A DNA stretch of 64,000 nucleotides from an uncultured Caulobacter sp. (GCA_913776195.1 CAJYMH010000006.1:62001-126000), one strand, 5' to 3'. Numbered from the stretch's first letter, positions 29,512 to 38,889 are shown. Notes: generated from the letters alone by a model not told the origin. Numbers and translations are program-made.

Positions 29512-30209
29512 TGGGCGGCGACCATCAGTTCGTTATCAAGCGCGGCCGCGCGACGGACGGCCGGAGCCAGGGCCACCGGCATCGGCTCGCCTTCGCGGAC
29601 CAGCTGGAAGCGACCAGTCTCGCCATTCAGCGCCTGGACCGAGCCGGCGTGGATGTCGAAGAACCAGCCGTGCAGCGCCAGTTTGCCTTGGGCGATGGCG
29701 GTTGCGACCGACGGATGGGTGCGCAGGTGAGCGATCTGGGCGACCACGTTCTCCATGGCGACCGCGCGCTCGAACTCCGGCCCCTGCAGAGTCGGATAGC
29801 AATCGCAGGCGACCTTATGGGCGGCTTGCGAGTGACGCAGCCAAGCGGCCACGTTCGGGACGTGCTTCAGAACGTCTTCCTTGCCCAGCGCCTTCATGGC
29901 GCCGCAGTCGGAGTGGCCGCAGACGATGATGTCGCGGACGCCCAGCACCACCACGGCGTACTCGACGGTGGAGGAGACGCCGCCGTTCATGGTGGCGAAC
30001 GGGGGAACGATGTTGCCGGCATTGCGGCAGACGAAAAGATCGCCCGGCTGGGCCTGCATGATGTGCTCGGGAACGACGCGGGAGTCCGCGCACGAGATCA
30101 TCAGCGCCTTGGGGCTCTGCCCATCAGTGGCGAGACGGGCGTAGAGATCGCTCTGAGCGGAGAAAACGCGGTCCTTGAAATCCAGGACCCTGCCAATGAG
30201 GTCATTCAC
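29508..30209 (-). CDS. beta-class carbonic anhydrase
   Basis: A 233-residue zinc enzyme that interconverts CO2 and bicarbonate. Zinc ligands are Cys40, His99 and Cys102 (SCADSR and GHSDCGAM), and the Asp42-Arg44 dyad is present, so the active site is complete. AAGGAG lies eight bases before the GTG start at 30209. The stop overlaps the SulP start, so translation of the enzyme and the permease is probably coupled. The next gene upstream is the sensor kinase, 80 bp away on the same strand. Confidence 0.94.
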   Translation of the reverse strand: MNDLIGRVLDFKDRVFSAQSDLYARLATDGQSPKALMISCADSRVVPEHIMQAQPGDLFVCRNAGNIVPPFATMNGGVSSTVEYAVVVLGVRDIIVCGHSDCGAMKALGKEDVLKHVPNVAAWLRHSQAAHKVACDCYPTLQGPEFERAVAMENVVAQIAHLRTHPSVATAIAQGKLALHGWFFDIHAGSVQALNGETGRFQLVREGEPMPVALAPAVRRAAALDNELMVAAQ

Positions 30210-30289
30210 GCCGATTGCTCCTTAGGAAAATCCCAACAGAGCAAAGGTAGCGGCCGTATTTTGCTGCAGAGCGGCGCGCTTGTAAGGAA

Positions 30290-31615
30290 TTATTGCTGCA
30301 GTGCGTCCGGAATGTGAATTTGGGCGCTAAGCCCGCCTTCAGGGCGATTGATCAGGCGCAGCACGCCATTCTCGCGGTCCAGGATCTGATCAACGATCGC
30401 CAGGCCAAGACCAAAGCCTTGAGTGTCCCGCGGGCGGGCGGGATCCAGCCGACCGAACGGCTGACGCACCCGCTGCAGGTCTTCGGGCGGTATGCCCGGA
30501 CCGCGATCCTCGACGGCGATGACGATATGTCCGTCTTCCCGGCTGACCCTCACCTGGATCGGCCCGACGCCGTAGTGGAGCGCATTGTCGATCAAATTGG
30601 TCAAAGCCCGCGTCAGGGCGATCGGACGAACCATAGCGTCCGCGTGTTTCTCACCGCTGTAGGTCGCCTTCACGCCGCGATCCTGAAGATCGTCGATAGC
30701 GCTGGCGGCAAGCACCGCCACGTCCGTGCGGATCTGCGGCTCCGGATCCTCCGCCCCGCTCAGGAAGGCCAGCAGCGAACTGACCATGGAGCTCATCTCC
30801 TGGACGTCGCGCTCCACCTCGCGGCGGACCTTCTTGTCGCTGATGGCGTCGAGGCGAAGCGCCAGACGCGCCAGAGGCGTGCGCAGGTCGTGGCTGACGC
30901 CCACCAAGGCCTGGGTGCGGTCAGAGATCAGCCGGTCGATGCGTAGCTGCATGTCATTGAAGGCGCGCACCACGCGCCGCACCTCGCCGGGCCCCTCCTC
31001 GCGAAGGACAGGACGGCCGCCGTGGCCGATCTGCTCGGCCGCCATGGCCAGGCTGCGCATCGGCCGCAGGGTCTTGTGCAGCATGAATCCAGCCAGCAGC
31101 GCCAGGATCAGGGCCGGCGCCAGGGCCGACGTCATCCGCGCCACGGACAGGCGGTTGCTGGTGATGACGCCCGCCGCCTTGAACTCCATCCAGCTGCCGT
31201 CCTCCAGCCGCAGGTCGCCCTGCACCCAGCCATGATTGCCCGGCTTGATGTGCGTTCTTAGGGAGGCCTGGGCCAGCTCCGGCTCCCACTGGATGATCTG
31301 CTCGTCGATGCGGGGCAGGGCCGCCGTATGGGGGCGAGGCGGCTCGATCTTGGACGGGAGCCATCGGATCTGGAACCGGCTGCTAGACAGCTCCTTGGAC
31401 AGCAGGGCGCGTCCCGCCAGGGGCTGATCCGACATCAGTCGATGAGCCACCACAAGATGTTCACCGACCCTGTGGGCATGCTCGGCGCGGGTGGTGACAT
31501 TGCTGGCCCGTTCATAGACCAGCGTGCTCATGCAAAACTCGACCCCAAGGGCGAGCAGCAGAATCGCGAAGATCCTCGCCGCCAGACCGAACTTGGCGTG
31601 GTCGAACCAGGTCAC
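30290..31615 (-). CDS. sensor histidine kinase, EnvZ-like
   Basis: A 441-residue membrane kinase: helix 1 at about 12-30, a periplasmic domain of about 130 residues, helix 2 at about 162-180, a HAMP linker, the phosphorylated His242 in SHDLRTPLAR, and an ATPase domain with NLIDNALHYG, EDRGPGIP and GFGLGLAIVDQ. It overlaps its response regulator by four bases (ATGA), so they are a cognate pair. The signal is unknown. It lies directly upstream of carbonic anhydrase and SulP on the same strand, so these are candidate targets. Confidence 0.93.
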   Translation of the reverse strand: MTWFDHAKFGLAARIFAILLLALGVEFCMSTLVYERASNVTTRAEHAHRVGEHLVVAHRLMSDQPLAGRALLSKELSSSRFQIRWLPSKIEPPRPHTAALPRIDEQIIQWEPELAQASLRTHIKPGNHGWVQGDLRLEDGSWMEFKAAGVITSNRLSVARMTSALAPALILALLAGFMLHKTLRPMRSLAMAAEQIGHGGRPVLREEGPGEVRRVVRAFNDMQLRIDRLISDRTQALVGVSHDLRTPLARLALRLDAISDKKVRREVERDVQEMSSMVSSLLAFLSGAEDPEPQIRTDVAVLAASAIDDLQDRGVKATYSGEKHADAMVRPIALTRALTNLIDNALHYGVGPIQVRVSREDGHIVIAVEDRGPGIPPEDLQRVRQPFGRLDPARPRDTQGFGLGLAIVDQILDRENGVLRLINRPEGGLSAQIHIPDALQQ

Positions 31616-32319
31616 CCCTGAGTGACTTCGGTGTTGAACATGTAGCCGACGCCTCGGATCGTGATGATCGGCGCGGTGCTCCCCTCGACAGAGAGTTTGC
31701 GGCGCAGGCGGCTGACCAGAACGTCCACGCTGCGATCGGAGGTGTCGCCAAGGCGGGTGCGCGACAGCTCGATCAGGCGCTCGCGGGCGATGATCCGCTG
31801 CGGGTTCTCAAGGAAGCTGGCCAGCAGGTCGAACTCAGCGCCGGTCAGGCTGACGTAGGCGCCTGTGGGCGAGAACAGCTCGCGGCGCGAGATGCTGACC
31901 GTCCAGCCGTCGAACTGCAGGCGCTCCTCGCCCCCGGTCTTGCGCTCGACCGGGTGGCCGCGACGAAGGACGGCCCGGATGCGGGCGACCAGTTCGCGCG
32001 TGCTGAACGGCTTGACCAGATAATCGTCGGCCCCGACCTCGAGCCCGACGACCCGGTCCGTCTCCGTGCCTCGGGCGCTGATGAAGATGATCGGAATGTC
32101 GTGTTCCTGGCGAAGCTGCCGACACAGATCGATGCCGTTGCCGCCGGGCAGCATGATGTCGAGCAGGATCAGGTCCGCCGGGCCGTCCTTCAGCGCGGTC
32201 CACATCTCCCCGCCCGAACCGACGGGCAGAACGCGGTAGCCGTTCTGCTGGAGCACCCGACTGGTGATCGTCCGCAGCGCGGGGTCGTCCTCGACAAGCA
32301 GGATTTTGGGCGAAGGCAT
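31612..32319 (-). CDS. OmpR family response regulator
   Basis: A 235-residue two-domain regulator. The receiver has the acidic pair EDD (10-12), phosphoacceptor Asp54 in LLDIMLPGG and the Lys of YLVKPF; the C-terminal half is a winged helix ending SVDVLVSRLRRKL. It is the first gene of the leftward set with the kinase, carbonic anhydrase and permease. A promoter is expected in the 360-bp gap to hemF. Confidence 0.94.
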   Translation of the reverse strand: MPSPKILLVEDDPALRTITSRVLQQNGYRVLPVGSGGEMWTALKDGPADLILLDIMLPGGNGIDLCRQLRQEHDIPIIFISARGTETDRVVGLEVGADDYLVKPFSTRELVARIRAVLRRGHPVERKTGGEERLQFDGWTVSISRRELFSPTGAYVSLTGAEFDLLASFLENPQRIIARERLIELSRTRLGDTSDRSVDVLVSRLRRKLSVEGSTAPIITIRGVGYMFNTEVTQG

Positions 32320-32500
32320 GAATCAACAAACGGGGGACGAAACAACATGGCGACCTAGGAACCCCTACCGCCAAGGTCAACGACGCCAAACGCCGCTGTT
32401 CGATGGAATAGGGAGAACCGCCGCCTTGGAAACACTTCCTTACAGAGCGCGGGCGAGAAAAAGCCTTCGGCGCCTTCAGGTCAAGCCTCAAGCCGTCGCG

Positions 32501-32584
32501 TCACGCGACCGGCAGGGCTCCGAGGCAGATCACGCCGCAGAGGCTCATCACCCCTGCCGTGACGGTGAAAAGGATCGATTTCAT
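32501..32584 (-). CDS. 27-residue hydrophobic small protein (candidate)
   Basis: In the 360-bp gap between the response regulator and hemF, the minus strand holds an ORF of 27 codons: Met-Lys-Ser-Ile start, then one membrane-spanning stretch ([17 protein letters not shown]) and a stop at 32501. GGAAAG lies six bases before the ATG at 32584, and codon third positions fit the genome. It has no known family. It could be a regulatory membrane peptide for the adjacent kinase, a leader, or spurious. The remaining parts of this gap (32320-32500 and 32585-32679) show nothing else I can support, apart from likely promoters. Confidence 0.5.
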   Translation of the reverse strand: MKSILFTVTAGVMSLCGVICLGALPVA

Positions 32585-32679
32585 GTTGCGCTTTCCAAGG
32601 TCGGACTGCTTTTAAGCGCGGCGGCTGCCGATGCAGCTTAATTCGGCTTCATGACCTTGAGACCATCCGGCGGCTTCCC

Positions 32680-33552
32680 TTGACCGACACCCAGCTTCTC
32701 GACACCCGCAAGGCTCAGGCCCAGCAATGGTTTGAAACCTTGCGCGACCGCATCTGCGCCGAGTTCGAGCGTCTGGAGGAGGAAGCGCCGGCGGAACTCT
32801 ATCCGGGCGAGGCCGGCCGGTTCGAGCGCAAGCCCTGGGTGCGCGAAGCCGGCGGCGGCGGCGTCATGTCCATGATGCACGGCCGGCTTTTCGAGAAGGT
32901 GGGCGTGCACACCTCCGTCGTCTTCGGCGCCTTCACGCCCGAAATGGCCAAGACCGTGCCTGGCGCGGCGGAAGACCCGCGCTTCTTCGCCACGGGGGTC
33001 AGCCTGATCGCGCACATGACCAACCCGCGCGTGCCGGCGGTCCACATGAACACCCGCTTCATCGCCACGACAAAGCACTGGTTCGGCGGCGGGGCGGACC
33101 TGACGCCGCTGCTGGAGACCCAGCGCAGCCAGGAGGCCGACGACGCGGTCGCCTTCCACGCCGCCCTGCAGCGCGCCTGCGACGCCCATGATCCTGCGTG
33201 GCACGCCAAGTACAAGGCGTGGTGCGACGAGTACTTCTTCTTGCCGCACCGGAACGAGCCGCGCGGCGTGGGCGGGATCTTCTACGACCACCACGACAGC
33301 GGCGACTGGGACAAGGACTTCGCCTTCACGCGCGACGTGGGCGAGGCGTTCCTGGATATCTATCCGAAGATCGTCCGCCACCGGATGGACGAGCCCTGGA
33401 CCGACGCCGACCGTGAGGAGCAGCTGATCCGCCGGGGCCGCTACGTCGAGTTCAACCTGCTCTACGATCGCGGCACGACCTTCGGCCTGAAGACCGGCGG
33501 CAACGTGGACTCGATCCTCAGCTCCATGCCGCCCCTGGTGAAGTGGCCCTAG
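32680..33552 (+). CDS. hemF: aerobic coproporphyrinogen III oxidase
   Basis: A 290-residue oxygen-dependent enzyme that oxidatively decarboxylates two propionates of coproporphyrinogen III in haem synthesis. Typical blocks are [36 protein letters not shown] and [10 protein letters not shown], close to the family's usual 300 residues. Translation begins at TTG 32680, the only start that keeps the N-terminal [10 protein letters not shown]; there is no good Shine-Dalgarno. Stop overlaps the convergent hydrolase stop in CTAG at 33549-33552. Confidence 0.95.
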   Translation: MTDTQLLDTRKAQAQQWFETLRDRICAEFERLEEEAPAELYPGEAGRFERKPWVREAGGGGVMSMMHGRLFEKVGVHTSVVFGAFTPEMAKTVPGAAEDPRFFATGVSLIAHMTNPRVPAVHMNTRFIATTKHWFGGGADLTPLLETQRSQEADDAVAFHAALQRACDAHDPAWHAKYKAWCDEYFFLPHRNEPRGVGGIFYDHHDSGDWDKDFAFTRDVGEAFLDIYPKIVRHRMDEPWTDADREEQLIRRGRYVEFNLLYDRGTTFGLKTGGNVDSILSSMPPLVKWP

Positions 33553-34346
33553 GCCCAGTTCGGCTGGTCGTTCAGTAGAAAGTCGCGGGCGTAACGGATC
33601 GCCTTGCCCTGGGTCTTCTTCAGCGGGCCGGTGTCGCCTGGCGGGAAGTAGTCGCTGTGAGTGAAGCCCTCGCCATTATCGATGCGAAGCCATAGGGGCG
33701 CATTGTTGCGTGGACCATATCGCCCCAGCGCGCCGCGGAACGGGCTGTCCTTGTCCCGAAACACCAGGTCTCCCGCGAAATCGCCAAGCGGATAGGCCAC
33801 GGCCAGCACCTTGTCCTTGCGCGATGCGAGGCCCGTCAGCTGTTCCGCCTTGCGAAGACTGACGTCATACGGCCGCTCCAGGCAGTCGTTGTCCGTGGCC
33901 GACGCCATCAGGCAGACGCGCCCTACCCGATCATCCGGCAACTGCGCCGCCCCCTCCAGCGCCAGGCGTCCGCCCAGGCTGTGGGAAACGAAGTCGAAGC
34001 GGGGCGCCGACCCCATGCGAGCTCGGGCGTATCTGGCCAGGGACTGACCGCCCTTCACCGCGTCTTCCCACTCGACGGGATAGTTGATGACCGGAACCCA
34101 GAAATCTCCGGGCCACAGGACGCCGACGAAGATGTGGCTTTGCGGAAGCTTCAGCTCCTGGTCCAGACGCGCCAGGGAGCGCAGGCCGGACTTGTAGCGG
34201 ACGTTGAAGCCGTGAACGCCGAACACCACGGTTCGCCCCTGGATCAGGCCATCGACCAGTTCGTCCGCGATCAGGCGAGCGCTTGGTCCGCCGTCCCCAC
34301 TCATCATCTGCGGCTGGCTCTCTCGCAGGTTTAGATAGAGGGTCAT
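33549..34346 (-). CDS. DUF900-like alpha/beta hydrolase
   Basis: A 265-residue alpha/beta hydrolase. It starts with a beta-strand/oxyanion region [13 protein letters not shown], and the nucleophile elbow is SHSLGG, where the central Ser is the likely catalytic residue. No signal peptide or helix is seen. Relatives in the DUF900 group are poorly studied. The next gene upstream, a membrane protein, ends one base before this start, so they form a two-gene unit. Substrate unknown. Confidence 0.75.
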   Translation of the reverse strand: MTLYLNLRESQPQMMSGDGGPSARLIADELVDGLIQGRTVVFGVHGFNVRYKSGLRSLARLDQELKLPQSHIFVGVLWPGDFWVPVINYPVEWEDAVKGGQSLARYARARMGSAPRFDFVSHSLGGRLALEGAAQLPDDRVGRVCLMASATDNDCLERPYDVSLRKAEQLTGLASRKDKVLAVAYPLGDFAGDLVFRDKDSPFRGALGRYGPRNNAPLWLRIDNGEGFTHSDYFPPGDTGPLKKTQGKAIRYARDFLLNDQPNWA

Positions 34347-34347
34347 T

Positions 34348-35040
34348 TCACAGGGCCTTGGCCGCCTTAACCGCCTTGGCGGAGGCCGACAAAGCCGCGA
34401 TCAGGTCCTTGGCGACCGGAGCCATGGGCACCGCCGCCGCACCGGCGGCCAGGGCGACCAGTAGGTCGCGCCCCATGGCCTCTGACCAGGTGAACGATTG
34501 CTGGAGCAAGGCCCAAGCCACCAGCGCCAAGACAATGGAGAAGAACGCGGCCCACAGCCGGGCGGCGTTGCGATAGTGCTGCTCGGCGATGTCGAAGGCG
34601 GCGTCGAGCTTGGCCTCCACCACCGCTTCGACCCGGCCCAGCAGAGTAAGTTCGCCGTCCGTCAGGTCGCCGCCGGCCTGCAGCTTGCCGGCCACCGCCT
34701 TGAGACTGGCCTCCCGGACATTGCCGGCCTTGGCGAGTTGATCGATCGCTCCGTCCACGAGGCCAAGGCGCAGGAGGGCGCGGATGATCGCCTTCTGCTC
34801 CTGACGCGGCCGGCCGTTGACCCAATGCGCGGCGAGCATGGACTCCCAATCGGGGCCCACAGCCGCAGTCAACGTCCCGTCAAACTGGCGCGTCACCGCG
34901 AGTATCCGCTTGAAGCCAATCCGCGAAAGCCAGCAGCCCGGAACAGCCTTGATCGCCTCCACAAGACCCATGGCGGCGGTTCCCAGCCCTGCGGTCGCCA
35001 GGATCGCGGTGATCAGAAGCTGTAGGTTATCGTTCAACAC
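34348..35040 (-). CDS. membrane protein of unknown function, partner of the hydrolase
   Basis: A 230-residue protein with a hydrophobic N-terminus (LLITAILATAGLGTAAMGLVE), a soluble central part, and two C-terminal hydrophobic segments (WAAFFSIVLALVAWALLQ and LLVALAAGAAAVPMA). GGGAGGG six bases upstream supports GTG 35040 rather than the upstream in-frame ATG at 35085. No family recognised. It is followed one base later by the hydrolase, so it probably anchors or regulates that enzyme (inference). Confidence 0.7.
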   Translation of the reverse strand: MLNDNLQLLITAILATAGLGTAAMGLVEAIKAVPGCWLSRIGFKRILAVTRQFDGTLTAAVGPDWESMLAAHWVNGRPRQEQKAIIRALLRLGLVDGAIDQLAKAGNVREASLKAVAGKLQAGGDLTDGELTLLGRVEAVVEAKLDAAFDIAEQHYRNAARLWAAFFSIVLALVAWALLQQSFTWSEAMGRDLLVALAAGAAAVPMAPVAKDLIAALSASAKAVKAAKAL

Positions 35041-35117
35041 GCCCGCCCCTCCCAAAGGACGAGGGAAGCTTAACCTTGAATCCAATTTCCGGTTGTAACG
35101 ACGCTGTTATCCACGCT

Positions 35118-35759
35118 TCAGGCGGGACAGGCGGCGCCCGTATCGATCCAGGCCTTGATCAGTTCGCCGAAGCGCTTCTGATCACCGGGCGCCGGTTCAC
35201 GGCCGGCGCCGGGGTTCCAGCCCCAGCCGACCAAGTGATCTTCGGCCATGTGACGATGCAGCTCGGCCAAGGTCTTGCCGCCGTTGCGGGCTGGGTCCTT
35301 GATCTGGGCGCAGATCTGACCGAGCGAACGGCCTTGCCAAGCCATCTCTTGCGGGGCGAGGGCCCACTTCGGATCACCGGGGACGCTGCGGATTTTCTCG
35401 CCCATGGCGGGGACGTTCTTTTCATGGTGACAGGACAGACACGGCAGGCCTGGGACGCCGTGGCCCGCCTCTCCGGCCCTCATGGGCGGATTGTGCGCCT
35501 TCATCATCATGCCCTGCGTGGGCGTGCGATCGGCGGGGTGGCAGTTGAGACAGCGCGGGTGCTGGATCACCTTGCCCGCCTCGACGAACAAGGCCTGGGA
35601 TCGGGCGGCGGCGTCAGGGATCGAGGCGAAGGCGCTGACCGGCTTCAGCCCTTGCGGCGCGGCCGCCGGTTTGGGCGCGGCCGCCTGGCCCGTGGACAGA
35701 GCGACAGCTCCGGTGAGGGCGACGACGCCCGCCAAGGTGAGGATGGTATGTGCGCGCAT
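35118..35759 (-). CDS. secreted diheme c-type cytochrome
   Basis: A 213-residue exported protein with two haem c sites, CLNCH and CLSCH, about 35 residues apart, and several further His/Met residues that could be axial ligands. The signal peptide is MRAHTILTLAGVVALTGAV and onward. GGAGG lies eight bases before ATG 35759. It may carry electrons in the periplasm; no partner oxidase or reductase is adjacent. It lies 51 bp from cca, both on the minus strand. Confidence 0.75.
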   Translation of the reverse strand: MRAHTILTLAGVVALTGAVALSTGQAAAPKPAAAPQGLKPVSAFASIPDAAARSQALFVEAGKVIQHPRCLNCHPADRTPTQGMMMKAHNPPMRAGEAGHGVPGLPCLSCHHEKNVPAMGEKIRSVPGDPKWALAPQEMAWQGRSLGQICAQIKDPARNGGKTLAELHRHMAEDHLVGWGWNPGAGREPAPGDQKRFGELIKAWIDTGAACPA

Positions 35760-35810
35760 GGGACCTGCCTCCACGCCGCACAACGGCGCAGGTCCCAATG
35801 AAGTTGCCTA

Positions 35811-37061
35811 TTAGTAGGCGAGACCCTGCGCCACCGCCTTCAGTCGCTCGATGGCGGAGAACTTGTCCTCCAGGAAATCCTGGTCGACCCACCAGGTCTC
35901 CACTTCGCGACGGACCTGTCCCACCAGCGGCCCCTTGGGCACCCCTGCGGAAAGAATTTCGTCGCCGCTGATCGGAAACGGCGGCGGGGTCCAGGTCTCG
36001 GCCAGGGCCAGCAGGCCGCGCCATTGCGGGGTCACGGCCGAACGATCAGCAGCCGCCCAGGCCAGCTTGATACGGTCGGCGAAGGCGTTTTGGCCCAGGG
36101 CGTAGACCGCCCGGCGGGCTTCGCGCGGGCTCATCCAGCTGACGATGCGCGGCTCGTCTCCGGCCACTGCCTGAAGTCGGCCCTTCTGGGCGTTGGACAG
36201 ACGCAGGCGATCGGCCATCGCGCCGAGCGCGGTCTCGTCACTCGCGACCAGGGCGGCCAACCGCAGATCAGGATCGCAGGTGAAGAGCTGTTCGGTCTCC
36301 ACCTCGACAAGCCCCTCGAACCGGGACAGGTCGCCGGCCTCCGGCAGGATGACGCTGAGCACCCCGCTGGCGGCCATCAGGCGCACGGCCGGGCGCGGAT
36401 CGTCGGCGGCCAGGAGCTTCAGCAGTTCCTTGGCGATGCGCTCCGCCGAACAGCGCGCCAGCATGTCCTTCGCCGCGCCGCACGCGGCCAGCGCCGCCGC
36501 ATCCGCCTCGCCCCGTCCATACCAGGCGAAGAAGCGGAAGAAGCGCAGGATACGCAGGTAGTCCTCCTCGATCCGGGTGGCAGGGTCGCCCACGAAGACG
36601 ATCCGGCCCGCCTTGGCGTCGGCTACCCCCTCGCCCGTCGGGTCGAAGATCGCGCCCGCAGCATCGGCGTAGAGGGCGTTCAGACGGAAGTCCCGCCGCG
36701 CCGCGTCCTGCGCCCAATCGTCCGTGAAGGCGACTACGGCGTGGCGGCCGTCGGTCTCCACGTCATGACGCAGTGTGGTGATTTCGAACGGACGGCTGTT
36801 GCTGATGGCCGTGACCGTGCCGTGTTCGATCCCCGTAGGGATGGCGCGCAGGCCGGCCGCCTCGATGGCCTTGATCGTCTCGTCAGGCAGCAGACTGGTC
36901 GCGATGTCGATGTCGTCCACCGGCCGGTTCAGCAGCGTATTGCGCACGCAGCCGCCCACGTACCGCGCGCAGCCCGCGCCGCCCACCGCCTCCAGGGCGT
37001 TCATCACCGCCTGGGTGGCCGGATCGCTCATCCAAGGCCGCACGCCGATGCTGTCGGTCAC
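35811..37061 (-). CDS. cca: CCA tRNA nucleotidyltransferase/poly(A) polymerase family
   Basis: A 416-residue class II nucleotidyltransferase. The flexible loop GGCVRN and catalytic acidic pair DIDIAT are near the N-terminus (about 40-58), RRDFRLNAL and RIEEDYLRILRFFRF follow. The enzyme adds the CCA tail to tRNA, or polyadenylates RNA in some members. GTG 37061 with GGGAG six bases upstream is preferred over GTG 37076. It ends the group DUF1285-Nudix-cca, an order common in alphaproteobacteria. Confidence 0.9.
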   Translation of the reverse strand: MTDSIGVRPWMSDPATQAVMNALEAVGGAGCARYVGGCVRNTLLNRPVDDIDIATSLLPDETIKAIEAAGLRAIPTGIEHGTVTAISNSRPFEITTLRHDVETDGRHAVVAFTDDWAQDAARRDFRLNALYADAAGAIFDPTGEGVADAKAGRIVFVGDPATRIEEDYLRILRFFRFFAWYGRGEADAAALAACGAAKDMLARCSAERIAKELLKLLAADDPRPAVRLMAASGVLSVILPEAGDLSRFEGLVEVETEQLFTCDPDLRLAALVASDETALGAMADRLRLSNAQKGRLQAVAGDEPRIVSWMSPREARRAVYALGQNAFADRIKLAWAAADRSAVTPQWRGLLALAETWTPPPFPISGDEILSAGVPKGPLVGQVRREVETWWVDQDFLEDKFSAIERLKAVAQGLAY

Positions 37062-37112
37062 GCTACGCTCCCTCACTTTTGCGGCAGCCTAGCACCCTGC
37101 CCCGGCGGAAGC

Positions 37113-37757
37113 TCAATCCTCGCCGTAAAGGCGGTCCCACAGAGCACGCAGCATCCCCGCCGTGGCGCCCCAGATATACCGGTCGCCCCAGGGCATGGCG
37201 TAGAACCAGCGCTTGGTTCCATCGGGCATGTCATAGGACTGCTGGTGGTGATTGGCGGGGTTCATCAAAAAGTCGAAGGGGACCTCGAATACGTCCGCCA
37301 CCTCCGCCGCGCTGGCGGTCAGGGTGAAGCCGGGCTGGACGAAGCCTACCACGGGGACGACGTGATAGCCGGTCCCGGTGCGATAGGCTGTCGATAGCCC
37401 CGCCAACTGGACGAAGGCAGGGTTGAGGGCGATTTCCTCGTCGGCCTCGCGCAGAGCGGCGTCCCACGGCGTCTCTCCCGGATCGATCCGGCCGCCGGGA
37501 AATCCGATCTGACCAGCGTGGTTGCGCAGGGTGTCGGCCCGGCGGGTCAGGATCACCGTCAGCCCATCCGGCCTCTCGACCAGCGGGACCAGCACCGCCG
37601 CCTCGCGCAGCTTCACCGGCTCAAGCACCGTCATGTCGGGATTGAGGTCGAAGTCGGAGCGGAAGCCGCCCCCGCAGTCGGGATCGAAACTACGCAGCGT
37701 GTCGAGCCGGCTGGTGATGAAGGCTCGCTGCTCGGCTGCTCGGAACGGCGCGCTCAC
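37113..37757 (-). CDS. Nudix hydrolase, CoA pyrophosphatase-like
   Basis: A 214-residue enzyme with a near-complete Nudix box GRIDPGETPWDAALREADEE; the usual Gly after the last Glu residues is Ala. The start and overall layout resemble CoA pyrophosphatase (NudL group), which cleaves CoA to phosphopantetheine and ADP. The GTG start overlaps the stop of DUF1285 (GTGA), so the two are translationally coupled. Confidence 0.88.
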   Translation of the reverse strand: MSAPFRAAEQRAFITSRLDTLRSFDPDCGGGFRSDFDLNPDMTVLEPVKLREAAVLVPLVERPDGLTVILTRRADTLRNHAGQIGFPGGRIDPGETPWDAALREADEEIALNPAFVQLAGLSTAYRTGTGYHVVPVVGFVQPGFTLTASAAEVADVFEVPFDFLMNPANHHQQSYDMPDGTKRWFYAMPWGDRYIWGATAGMLRALWDRLYGED

Positions 37758-38326
37758 GAACCGGTCGCTCCCGCCGGCCCGACCGCAAACCAGACGCCGT
37801 TTGAAGCCACGCAGAAGCGGCGCCCATCGTGAGTGTCCCGCTCGACCGCCATCTCGACCAGTTCGTAAAAGACCGGCCGGGCGATCAGGGCCTCAAGGCC
37901 CCGGCGGACGTGCAGGTAGGGCCGCGGCTCGCCCGTGGCCTCGTCCATCTCGACGCGAATTTCATTCTCCGGTCCCGCCTCGACCTCGTCCCCGACATTG
38001 GTCAAGAAGCGCAACGCCTCGCCGACGCGGTCCACGCGCACGGCGATGAACGGCGCGTCCTCCACCTGGATCCGCATCTTCTCCACTGGCGTGACCAGAT
38101 GGAAGCCATCGGGGTCCTTGCGCAGGACGGTGGAGAAAAGGCGCACGAGGGCCTCCCGGCCGATGGGCGTGCCTTCGTGGAACCAGACCCCGTCCTTGCG
38201 GATGCGGATGTCGATGTCGCCGCAATGCTCCGGATGCCACAGATGCACCGGCGGCAGGCCTCGAGCGCCGGCCGATTTCGCCGCCTCGGCCACGCCGTCC
38301 AGTCCGGTTTTCTGTGCTTGGGTCAT
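37754..38326 (-). CDS. DUF1285 domain protein
   Basis: A 190-residue soluble protein matching DUF1285: HLWHPEHCGDIDIRIRKDGVWFH, then GTPIGREALVRLFSTVLR, and a C-terminal FAVGPAG. No function is established. It is the first gene of the DUF1285-Nudix-cca run and overlaps the Nudix gene, so its function may concern RNA or nucleotide metabolism (inference). Confidence 0.82.
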   Translation of the reverse strand: MTQAQKTGLDGVAEAAKSAGARGLPPVHLWHPEHCGDIDIRIRKDGVWFHEGTPIGREALVRLFSTVLRKDPDGFHLVTPVEKMRIQVEDAPFIAVRVDRVGEALRFLTNVGDEVEAGPENEIRVEMDEATGEPRPYLHVRRGLEALIARPVFYELVEMAVERDTHDGRRFCVASNGVWFAVGPAGATGS

Positions 38327-38355
38327 CGGACCCTCAGTTAGGCCCGTTCAGGCGA

Positions 38356-38889
38356 TCAGGAAAGCGGCGCCGACGCCGGATCGGCCACGACCTCTCCAGA
38401 CAGCCCATCCGCCCCGCCATCGCGCAGCGACCGCACAAGCAGGCGGCGGGCCTCCACAGGACCGGGCAGGCGGATGCCGGCGGGAGCCTGGACGAAGCCA
38501 AGCTTGGCGAAAAAGGGCGGATGGCCGACCAGCAGCACCGCCGGCCAGCCCGCGCGCGCCGCCGCTTCGCAAGCCGCGGCGACCAGGGCCTGGCCCAGGC
38601 CTTCGCCCTGCCGCGACGGATCGACAGCCAGCGGGCCGAGGAAGGCGCAGGGCGCCCCGCCGATCCGCACGGGCCAAAGACGGACCGAGCCCACGACCTC
38701 TCCGTTCGAGCGGGCCGCCAGACAAAGGTCGGTCAAGGGGCGATTGCCTTCGCGCAGACGCTCGGACGTCTTGACGAAACGCCCCGGCCCGAAGGCGCGG
38801 TCCAGCAGCATCTCGATGGGAGCGGCGTCGGCCGGGGTCTCCAGGGAGATTTCGTAAGCGGCGTCGAGGGAAGCGGTATTGACGGTCAT
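38356..38889 (-). CDS. GNAT family N-acetyltransferase
   Basis: A 177-residue acetyltransferase of the YhbS type. The acetyl-CoA site is seen in LAVDPSRQGEGLGQALV (Q/RxxGxG/A), and the C-terminus has FFAKLGFVQAPAG. The frame opens upstream, but the ATG at 38889 fits the start of the fold. It lies 30 bp from DUF1285 on the same strand. Substrate unknown. Confidence 0.82.
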   Translation of the reverse strand: MTVNTASLDAAYEISLETPADAAPIEMLLDRAFGPGRFVKTSERLREGNRPLTDLCLAARSNGEVVGSVRLWPVRIGGAPCAFLGPLAVDPSRQGEGLGQALVAAACEAAARAGWPAVLLVGHPPFFAKLGFVQAPAGIRLPGPVEARRLLVRSLRDGGADGLSGEVVADPASAPLS

